In this document: positions 19,703 through 29,200 of the stretch, in pieces
Layout: each line of letters opens with the position of its first letter
Position numbering within the stretch: the stretch's first letter is position 1
NCBI GenBank assembly: GCA_950295325.1
Contig: OX485803.1
Span: 32,727,554 to 32,791,553 of the forward strand
Origin: Polytrichum commune
Lineage: Eukaryota; Streptophyta; Polytrichopsida; Polytrichales; Polytrichaceae
Direction of reading: 5' to 3'
DNA length: 64,000 nt
Position numbers and translations under genes: made by a program
The notes under the pieces: model-generated
Told to the model about the DNA's origin: nothing
Database searches by the model: none
Seen by the model: the letters and a program-made list of their open reading frames with translations, nothing else

Positions 19703-20334
19703 CTTCCCGTCCGAGCAAGAAGTTGTATAATTGAAACTTAGGTGGGTATATATTTAAGTTCAATTATATACATGTTCAATTAGTCTTTTGGTAATAGTAA
19801 GAATCAAATTTCCTCCCCAATTTCCCCCCTATACTCCCTAAAACATCAATCAGTTAATTATTCAATAAATAAACATAGGCCATTCCCAATTTTCATTGCC
19901 GTTCATACTATAACACACAAAGTACTTAATTTTGACCAAAATCTTTCATTATTAAACCAATAATCCAAACCATAATACTAGATAATGAGTCATGGGGCAA
20001 AAACACAAGAGGCCCGTCTTGGGCAGCCTGAATTATCAAGGGTTGCCCAAAAAAAGCAAAAAAATGGTCTTAGTTAGAATGTGACTGAAGAATATGACTC
20101 GCAAAAAAATATGACTGCCACATATGACTGGGCGTCCACCATACACGTTCCCCGTCGTTCCCTATAAAGGCAGTCGGCGTTCCCATACGCCGTATACAGT
20201 ACATTTGCCGAATACGACAGTAAAATATGACTGCGAGTCATATTTTTGAATTTCGTACACCCCAAAGGTCGAGGCCTGGAAAAATGTGACTGCATGTAGT
20301 CACCAGTCATCCCCAGTCATATTTCCCTAGTCAC
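19703..20334. repeat. Right subterminal region of the CACTA element
   Basis: The first 350 bases after the transposase stop codon are AT-rich and free of the motif. From 20080 to 20334 ATGACTG and AGTCAT recur in both orientations (near 20081, 20093, 20111, 20122, 20227, 20235, 20286, 20296, 20307, 20317). The pattern mirrors the left subterminal region. Confidence 0.6.
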
Positions 20335-20357
20335 AAAATACCCAATCTGTTGTAGTG
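20335..20357 (-). repeat. CACTA right terminal inverted repeat, 23 bp
   Basis: Perfect reverse complement of 4887-4909, ending TTGTAGTG. It is followed directly by the target duplication CCT at 20358-20360 and then by the displaced P450 C-terminal codons. Confidence 0.95.
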
Positions 20358-20384
20358 CCTGCATTTTTATACGAGACGAAATAG
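20358..20384 (+). other. Displaced C-terminal codons and stop of the P450 gene
   Basis: Past the element the sequence reads, in the P450 frame, the duplicated CCT, then GCA TTT TTA TAC GAG ACG AAA TAG. Joined to the codons before 4887 this gives a C-terminus of the P450 type (Pro-Ala-x-Leu-Tyr-Glu, compare PAHLY-like endings of A-type P450s). It therefore marks where the uninterrupted gene ended. The bases after the stop are presumed native 3' UTR. Confidence 0.8.
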
Positions 20385-21639
20385 AACTCGAACATGGGCA
20401 TAACATTGTTAAGACATGGGTATGCTAATGATTTCCCCAAACGGACAACCTAAACAAATTGGTTTGACTGGGGCTTGACTAAGATAATCGAAAAACATAC
20501 TCAACTTAAACATAACATTACACAACTCTTTGATTACGTTTCGTGGAACCCAATATCACATGAGCATGATTGTCTTTAAATTCCGGGATTTCATGTTTAT
20601 GAAGAACACTTAGGTTGTGTGTTGTGAACTTTCCGACAAGCAGCTATAAATCATCAAAGTTTTTTTAATCGCAAGCCTCTTTCTTTGCAAAACGACCATC
20701 ATGTACTTGCTTAGTAAAGTTACGAATGTGTATGAATTCGGCTTAATGTGCGTGCTGCAAATTATGACTTTTTATTCCTCATCTAGGGGCTACTCATAAG
20801 GAGCATGGCAATGTTATGTGCAAATTTTGCTACCAATAAAAGATTCCTACACTCACCACCTTCATCCAATTGCTAAATGATCTTTCCTTCACGAGGCTTC
20901 CAAGCAGGACGAGATGGTTGATTTCGAATTTGTTGGCCCCCTTGACTTTCCACAATGCATCTAGTGTCATGCATGCAAATCGTTACTTGAACATTAGTTC
21001 ATGTTACATTGGTATTATGGCGTCTTATTGTTTCACCTTTGCTTTCAATGGAGGACCCCTTTGACTATATCCCATAAATATTTAGAAAAATAAATGCATC
21101 ATGACCTAATAGGTCTCAACCCCAAGTATCTTTGACCTCGTCCCTCATACCTCTCATTGTCCAACCTTGCTCTCATTGGTTGTTGTGATTTATTTTCTAG
21201 ATTATTATGGGACTCCTCAAACTAATGACCCCAAACTCGTATTTCATAATTCATAAGAAATTTCTACAAGTTTCAAATTCCTTGTGAGAGGGAATAATCC
21301 CATACTTCTATACCTCTCCTTCATTCAACAGGAAAAGTTCTAAAATAATATGTAGTTCAAATTTTACTTCTTTTAGTTGTTTTGACACTGGACTTATAGA
21401 CTTCAATGACCCCGAATTATTTTAGATAAAGTGATTTCATATGAATCGACCACAAACCTATAGTAGGGGTCAAGTGAATTGCCAAATTTCCGAGCTGCAT
21501 CTCTAGGCTAAACTTAGATCATGAACTAATGCCTCGTTCATTAGATCATTAACTAACGCCTCGTTCATTAGATCATTCAAGTTTCCTGCCTGCTGAAACA
21601 TACATTCGTAACACGCAGACCGATCAGCTTCACTGGCAG
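20385..21639. other. P450 3' flank; no gene seen
   Basis: AT-rich DNA with only short chance frames. One recent tandem duplication of about 27 bases (ACTAAYGCCTCGTTCATTAGATCATT) lies at 21523-21577. Motif clusters of the CACTA element stop at 20357, which supports the element boundary. Confidence 0.6.
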
Positions 21640-22247
21640 ATGATCACGATGAGCAGGATGTCAGATTCCACCGGACCTGAAGTGGAGAGCATTGTCGAGG
21701 GTGCTGGAATCGGGAGCCTGCTTGTGGTGGCAATTGCGCTGCTTCTGGTTCCATTGGTAGGGTTTTGGATCAATCACTCCCTGCAGAGTTCCAATAAGAA
21801 TCGTAACCAGTTGGCCGCTTTGTTTCGCCGAGGTGGCACTACACAATTGGCTTTGAGCACATAGGTTTGCAGACGATAACCTCGACATCCCAGCCGGTTA
21901 TGATCATCTAAATCGGATATGTTGAAGAAGACGACAGGTGACCCACTGTTTACGTCACCTGCGCGGCTCAACAAAGCGGCCAACCGGTTACGTCCGGTAA
22001 TCGTTTTATTGGAACTGGTCATCAGTGCAAAACAGGTTCTGTCCAGCTGGCTCGCCACCTTGACAGAACCGGTTCTGCACCGATAACCGGTTCCAATAAA
22101 ACGATTACCTAATACATAACCTTCCTCCGGGACCTCAGCCATGGCCTGTTGTTGGAAACCTCCTCCTCCTCACTCGCAGTCACCTGCCGCACCGATCCCT
22201 TCGTGCGCTTGCGGCCAAGTTTGGTGGCCTCATGTACCTCCGCCTGG
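21640..22247 (+). pseudogene. Exon 1 remnant of a second P450 gene, split by an insertion
   Basis: Positions 21640-21809 encode a P450-like N-terminus with a hydrophobic anchor (GSLLVVAIALLLVPLVGFW) and a polar linker. The frame then runs into inverted-repeat DNA and stops at 21862-21864. The P450 sequence resumes at about 22120 with the proline hinge LPPGPQPWPVVGN and LAAKFGGLMYLRLG, ending at the donor CTGG/GTATGT (22247/22248). This is the same intron position as the intact gene at 1935. No exon 2 was found downstream, so it is a truncated tandem paralogue. The two P450s differ enough not to be a very recent copy. Confidence 0.75.
21786..22110. repeat. Nested inverted-repeat insertion within the P450 remnant
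   Basis: The left arm 21788-21826 (TTCCAATAAGAATCGTAACC, then AGTTGGCCGCTTTGTT) recurs inverted at 21969-22016. A third arm, TTCCAATAAAACGATTACC at 22091-22109, is inverted relative to 21996-22014 and direct relative to the left arm. A shorter palindrome (GGTTCTGTC / GACAGAACC) sits at 22036-22071. The arrangement is that of a foldback or MITE-type insertion, possibly two nested copies. No target duplication could be fixed. Confidence 0.6.
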
Positions 22248-22339
22248 GTATGTTTCGGACATTTCCCCCATTTTGCGTAGTATACGACAGAGTTCGTATT
22301 TTCAGGAGCTCTTTCGTTCTCGGTAGTCCTGTTGATGTC

Positions 22340-22715
22340 CTCTGGCTATCGAAATTTCAATTATTCAGGAGAAGAATAGGTACATTGCCTTCAACATGGC
22401 ACGTCAGCTGAAACATGTCTCCATTTTTTTGCTCACATGGTGATCATGTAGCTAATTACATCTAGGCCATGGTCTTGAAGAGTTAGGGTGACAGTCATAG
22501 CCCTTTTTCATTTACTAGAGAAACTTGAAACTCTAGATCTTTCTATGACAATTGACACTGATGTGCTTGTTGCTCTTTGAGATGAAGTCCTCGTTGCTTC
22601 CAAATTTCAGTAACAGTTTCTAGCGATTATTTCAATTGTTCAGGAGAAGAATAGATGTCTTCAGTAGGGCGCAAGAGCTAGAACATGTCTCCGATTTTTG
22701 AGTCCAAAACCGACT
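22340..22715. repeat. Direct repeat pair of about 100 bp
   Basis: TTCAATTATTCAGGAGAAGAATAG...CTGAAACATGTCTCC (about 22360-22425) recurs as TTCAATTGTTCAGGAGAAGAATAG...TAGAACATGTCTCC (about 22633-22693), about 275 bases on. Both copies are diverged. No coding function is seen. Confidence 0.55.
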
Positions 22716-22830
22716 GTTAACCTAAAAACACTTAGGCCGTAACGGTGGCACTAAAACCAACACTTTGGATTTCATAGACTCTTCTTTGCAGCGTCTCTGA
22801 CAACAATTATTGTGCACAACTCGTGGTGTT

Positions 22831-23210
22831 TGAAGGGGAGGCCACACACGTTCGAAAACGCCAATTTCGTATTGGAGTTTGGCAAGCCAAGGTAAAAGAA
22901 TGTCAGCGTTGGCATGTGCCTAACTTCAAGGAGCTGACTTTTGAAGTTGGTCCCTCTTTTATTGGGTAGAATTGTTCATTTTCAACTCCAATCCAAGACG
23001 GTGATTTTGCAAGGCTTATTGTAAGACCTTCATTTTTTGATTTATTTATCGGAGTTGAAAACATACGGTTTTGACCGATAAAAGGGGGACCAACCTCGAA
23101 ACCCAACTTTTTGAAGTTAGGCACATGTCAAGGCCAACGTTCTTTCACATTGGTTGACCAAACTTTGTTTCAAAACCAACGTTTCCTAAAGTGTGTGGCC
23201 TCCTTTTCAC
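22831..23210. mobile_element. Foldback (long inverted repeat) element, about 380 bp
   Basis: The left arm starts GAAGGGGAGGCCACACAC (22832) and the right arm ends GTGTGTGGCCTCCTTTTC (about 23209). Inner segments also pair: TGGCATGTGCCTAACTTCAA with GAAGTTAGGCACATGTCA, and GTTGGTCCCTCTTTTAT with ATAAAAGGGGGACCAAC. The arms are about 150 bases each, around a loop near 23000-23050. It looks like a MITE or hairpin-forming element; no target duplication was established and there is no coding capacity. Confidence 0.65.
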
Positions 23211-26200
23211 TTGTGCATGTTGCAAGGATGTAGGTGAGCTATTTGATTATTGGGTTGCTCACACATGCAAAAATTTAGTAAGGTAAACATTTTCACTGGG
23301 CCTGGTGGAGGATAGTGTAGATGAAGTTATTAAGCTTTTTATTATGTTTCTGCTTGTGGAAATAAAGTGTGTTGTCCTTCATGCGAGTAAAGTGTAATTT
23401 TAGTGTGCTTGCTTTTTCTGCTATGGCGCCCCCAACCTTCTAATCAATGTAACTCCCAATATGATACTATTTTCCATCAACTATGAAGCTACATACCTAA
23501 TATTTTGTGTTTTACTATATGTCGCACTCCTTGTTTGGGAATTATATTAATTAGCAAGGAAGGTGGACCGAGCCCAAGAAAAGTAAGCATCTTAAAATTA
23601 CACATCACACATATGCATAGAGTATTAACTTTATTTCCAAAAAGAAAACAACATAGGCTAAAAAACCTTGTCAATATTGTCTTTTATAAGTAATGTCTCT
23701 TCACAGTAACTAAGCGCTCCTCAACATACCATCGACCACTACATTCTTCCTATTGTCTCCTAGAACACCATGTTGGAATCTCCTAAAAGAATTCCTACTT
23801 CAATTTCAGTTCCACATATGGGTTGATTAAGCTCATTTGGAAGAGATAATCTATATTAACTCAAATCTTGTCATACATCCTCACTATCCAATCTTCATTC
23901 AACCCCCTAGCACCATGATTCCTCCTCAATCCTCACAATCTTTATAACTTGGACAAATTGACCCAAAAAACTTGCCACCAACACCACTGACATTGTCTCA
24001 AGCCTCTAATGGAGTGGAGGCACTTCAACAACAATCCCAAAAACTCCACATACAAGGTTTTCTTAGACTAAGTGGTGGATGATGATCAACGTGCTCACAC
24101 ACACAATATCATACATTCAACTAGATTTGTCTGTTAATGAGGTTGAAAACCCTCATGAGCTAACTCCGAGAAATCTTGTCTAAAGTGACTTTTACAAGTT
24201 CAAAATAATGGTGTACCATGCGCGGACTTGACATCGACAAACACATCCGCAACGTAATGCAACATGCCTCCCTTGCTTTTGTACTCTAGATATAATATTA
24301 TTTTCCACCAACTTTGAAGCTACATACCTAATATTATTGTGGTTTATTGCAAGTCGCACTAATTATCAATGTTGTGAAGAACAAACCTTCATAATATTGT
24401 ATAGCATTGAGAAAGATGTTGCCTTTTCCCATGACAAAATTTACAAAAAAGGTGACAAAAAAATGATCCTATTGACATTAAAGTGAGAAAAATAAGAAGT
24501 TGCAATGACGAGTGGGTAGTTAAGAACTAAGGTGAGTCGCTTTTCTCATGTTTGTCCTTCTATAGGTATTGTCCACACCTCATTGGCCAACAAAATGTGG
24601 GTCGTGGAGAGGTCATGAAGGGGTTTGGGAAAGAGATCAATGACTACATTTATTATCCCAAATAGTGAGGGAGGGCTAATAGTGCATGTGGGAATTTAGT
24701 TTAAGGTGGTACTAAATTTCTTTACACTAAGAAATTAGTGCCACCAAATTTTCTTAGAAAATACTATTCATAGCGACATTAATCACTATTCATCACTATT
24801 CATTGACAAGCGTGTATTTGTATAGAATTGTTATTTTTTTATCACTTTATAAGCATGTTAGAGCACGCACTAATTTTCTTAACATGTATGGTAAATGAGT
24901 GTGTTTTCATGAATTTCATATCCCTTACTAATTTTGAGACTTGGCAAAATAGTGTGTGTTTCAGGAATCAATACTACGTGCACTTATTGGGATAGTTATT
25001 GTAGCTAGGATAGGGGGGGGGGCAATTGAATGAGGCTCACATGTGCATTGAATAACCAAAGACACCTAATACGAGGCCACGGGAAAGGGAGCATTCACAA
25101 AGTTGCCACTTGCTGAACACACATAAATCAATGACCTATGTTTTGTAAGTGAACTTTTGATGATTTTCTTTGTCATAAATAAATTGGCAACCCACACACA
25201 TAGGTCACATCTAAAACAACTCCATAATGAAAGGAGTCCTTTTGATGTTTTTAAAGAGAGTATTCCCATCATCACAAGAATCACCTAACGTGCTATATCG
25301 TTTGCTAAAGAATGTTATGTTGCATGTTATATAATTATGCTTCTATACAAATGATATCACATGTTTCTTGTTAAATAATTATGAAATAAAATATAAAAAT
25401 GTTAATTACATATAACAATCAAACCATTTTTTGCATGAAAACTTATTATGAAAGGCCACTATACCTCTACTCTTATAAAAATTGTTATTTTCATTGAGTT
25501 GTCTCCAGTTTGGTCTGTTACATCATAAAATGATATGCGTTACTCATATCTACAACATGTGCCATAAACTACACTAACGTAGTTGATTTAGTGTGACCCG
25601 TACTATTCGTCATTGACCCAAATATAATTGTCTTATGCTTACAAGGTGATAGTTGGAAAGGGTGTCACATAGTACTTGATGCTACATGACATGTCCTAGA
25701 GACCACTCTAATTAACATGGCACACCGATTTTAGTGCCACACTAAGTCACATGTTTAGTGTAGCTTCCCATTGAGCATATACAACCTTCATTAACATAAT
25801 CTTAGCACTTTCTTGCACAACAAGCAAGTGCCTTCCATCTACGGCTGGATTGGGATAATATAATGAATGGCACTTATAGAAAATAACTCCTCAAAACTTA
25901 CTAAAAACCACACAGGGAGCTGCCAAAACCATGATGGATGGATGTGATGCCGAGGTTTTCATTCGTAGGCTGAGAAGCTACATGAGAAATGCATGGTCCA
26001 AATGGACGAGATATGTGAACGATGATTCTACATCCGGTGATTAACGGATGAAGCCCTAGTTGAGATAACCTGAATCGAGTATCAGTGGCCATGTTGCAGA
26101 AGGGAAGGGAAGCGTAGGGAGCACCCTTGCCTCGCGCGCAGAGCTCCATCTTACGAGAATTTGAGGCTTGGCTGGACACAGATCATTCCTGAAGCTGCAA

Positions 26201-26297
26201 AAATCATTTTGAGCCATTCGCCAGCCATCGCTGCGAACTAGAGAGAAAGTTCTGGTCGAATTTCGACAAGAGAAGAGTTTGCGGTGGTGCAGCAGCA
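23211..26297. other. Gene-free interval with dispersed repeats
   Basis: No gene is supported. A direct repeat pair (TTTCCAYCAACTWTGAAGCTACATACCTAATATT) lies at about 23471-23506 and 24301-24336. A G run of about ten bases lies at 25012-25021. The last few hundred bases before 26298 are presumed promoter and 5' UTR of the aminotransferase gene. Confidence 0.55.
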
Positions 26298-29200
26298 ATG
26301 GTTATGGCGTGTGGGAGGCAATTGTTGTCACCTTTGTTGCAAGAGCAGCAGTTGCACGATGCAAGGCCCGTGCGAGCGGGTTCTTCCTTGACACGCTTTC
26401 CTTCTTCATCTTCGTTGCAGCATCGAGGGTTTAGGCAGTCCTCTCGGTTGCAGACCCTATCTGTGGTGAGTGATCTGGAACTCGAGATATTTTCTTTCGC
26501 GATGTCTCCTCTTGTAGGAGGCACATTCTGCAATGTTGTCGAATGTTTGTTGAGTTGCATTTTGGGTCTCTTGAGTGAAGGGGGTTTTGCAACCGACCTG
26601 GCCAGTTTTAGTGCCCCCCACATTAGAACCCCCCTGCGGATGTCAATGCTCTTGCTCTTCCCCATGAGTGGTCAAGGCACGAGGCAAGAGAAAATTCTCG
26701 CAAATGAGCGTATCCCTTATCCATCCAACGTAAGTACTTGACCCCTGTAGGTTTGTGGCCGATTCATCTCAAATGACTTGGACTAGACTAATTCGGGTGA
26801 AGCGCGAGAGCATCAACATCCTCAGGGGCTTCTAATGTTAGGGTTTTAGTGCCACCGTTACGGTTTTTCCTTGTAATCTGCATCTTTAAGCGACCACTTT
26901 GACAGCATTTTAAATGAGTTGGTGGCATAAGACGTTCGCTACATTGAAGAACTAAGACGACATCATCAGGGTTAAGCGACGGTCAGCTGCCCCTGTGCGC
27001 TCGATCTCAACACTTTGAGTAGAGTAATTTTGTCCAGAATTAAACTTTCTTTGACATCTCCATCCTTGAGAATTTCGCAAGGACATGGGAGGAGGTTCAG
27101 GCTATGATTGAAGGTTTGCCCACTCGTGTGTCGATCGAGAGGACTAGTAGAGCACGGGTACCATTTGGTGTTGTAGAATCGAAGTGATATTTGGAATAAC
27201 TATTTAAAAGATATTAACAAACTCTAGTCAACATTACTTCCTGAAATTTTTGGACATGGCGATCACATTGCATCGCAGTATCTGGGGTTTAAGGTACATG
27301 ATTATTGCACACTTAATGTTTCACTGCATCCTTTAGTATCACTGAGACAGCATTGTCATCCCATATCTGGTCTTTCTCCCATACTCGAGTGGAGAAATAT
27401 TGTCCAGAATAACTTCATATCTCCGTGAGAATTTCACAAGGACATGGGAGCAGGTCCAGGCCACGGATGTGATATTTTCCACTTCATGTGTTGGTTTAGA
27501 AGACTGATAGAGCACGGTGATTTGTGTGCAGAATCTCCTTGCCATTTGGTGTTGGAGAACTTAGTAATGTTAGTATCACTTTCAAGAAACAATTCTTACA
27601 GACTCTAGCCAACACTACTTGCTGTAATTTTTAGTCATGGTGATCACATTGCATCTCACTGTCTGGGATGTAAGGGACATGGGTGTTGCACACCTTATGT
27701 TCCACTGCATCCTTTTAGTATCACTGCGGCAGCATTATCATCCTCATGTCCGGCCTTTCTCTTTGTTTGGCTCATCTGAATCCTCTCCTTTAGAATACAG
27801 AGTTCTTGATGGTTCTAGCAAGCAAAGCAGTTGTGGTCTGCAGGTTTGAATAAACGAGATTTATTGTAATTGAAATGGTGGATGGTGTATTGATTTTTCA
27901 GACAGATGACCACAGTAGGTTGTCGTTTACACAAAATGTCAGCTGCCAATTGAGAGGGTCCCAGGTGCAAAGTGTGAAAGCAGTAGCGGATGCCCTAAAC
28001 ACCACCAGGTACTGGACACTGAGAACTGCTCAGAGGATTTACCTTACTTTTGATCAATGTTTGAATCTTGGAAGTTGTTTGGGCGCTTGAATGTGGGAAT
28101 GGTTTTGTGCTTCCAGTGCACTGTACCTTTGTTGCTAACTTAAACCTGGCCTTGTAAATAACTATTGATTAGTTCATCATATTTTGTGTTTGTTGTCTTG
28201 CATATAGTGATTTGGAGGCACTGGAAGGCATTGACTGGGACAACTTTGGCTTTGGTCTGCACCCAACTGATTTCATGTATGTAATGAAGTGCGGTTTGGA
28301 CGGAGAATGGCGGCAGGGCGAGCTACAACAGTTTGGAAATTTGGAAATGAGTCCATCTGCTGGGGTATTGAACTATGGACAGGTGAGATGCCAACCAAGT
28401 GGGCTACTTGTGTTCATTGTGAGTCATGTGGGACAGAATGGTCAGTTCCCTTCTCTTCCTTTAGACAGTTTTAAATATCAACATTTTCTTTTCTATTGTG
28501 CATCATTGAATTTTTGCATTTCTATTACCTTGAGACTAGGTCTCTAAAGGGATTACAAAATGAGAGCTGATTTCATCATGATTTAGTTTATATTGTGGCG
28601 TTTAACTGTTGAGCTCTATATTATGTGCTCTATTGATCAATACAACTGCTTACACTCAATTTTTTTCTTTCTAGTGTTGAAAACATGTAACTTAGTGGAG
28701 GTAAATAAGTGGTGACTTTTAGTATAACTAATGAGAAGTTCTGTAACAGTTTGTGATATTGCTAATTTTGAATGAAAATTAAGTTGCTTACCAGTTTTAA
28801 GAATGTGTACATTGAGAAGTGGCTCATTTATTGGTAAAAAGTCACGGTATCCTGACTTCCTCCTGCATTCTGTGGATTTCAATAATGGTAAGTGCATGTT
28901 GGACTGGCAACAGGGCTTGTTTGAGGGCATGAAAGCCTACAGGTCAGAGGATGGTCGCATACTACTGTTTCGTCCAGAAGAGAATGCCATGCGGATGATA
29001 TCAGGAGCTGACCGTATGAGCATGCCAGCCCCAGATGTCAACACCTTTGTGAATGCTGTCAAACAAACAGTACTGGCAAACAAACGCTGGGTAATTTTCT
29101 GGCCTGACTAACATTGGTCAACAGTTTTTCTCAAAGTTCTGGCTTTTTGTGAAGAGACCAAGTTTGCCAAATGTGCAAAACGTTGTGTTGATTTATTCCA

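Larger units (their letters stand above)
4887..20357. mobile_element. Complete CACTA (En/Spm superfamily) DNA transposon, 15,471 bp
   Basis: The left end begins CACTACAACAG at 4887 and the right end finishes CTGTTGTAGTG at 20357. The 23 terminal bases are perfect inverted repeats (4887-4909 and 20335-20357). The element is flanked by the 3-bp target duplication CCT (4884-4886 and 20358-20360), as is standard for CACTA elements. Inside are a leftward TnpA-like gene (11648-5706) and a rightward TnpD transposase (14476-19702), diverging from a central spacer, plus a SET-domain reading frame (14889-15374). Intact ends and target duplication suggest a recent insertion. It is long for the superfamily, owing to the extra domains, repeat-filled introns and spacer. 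Confidence 0.95.
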
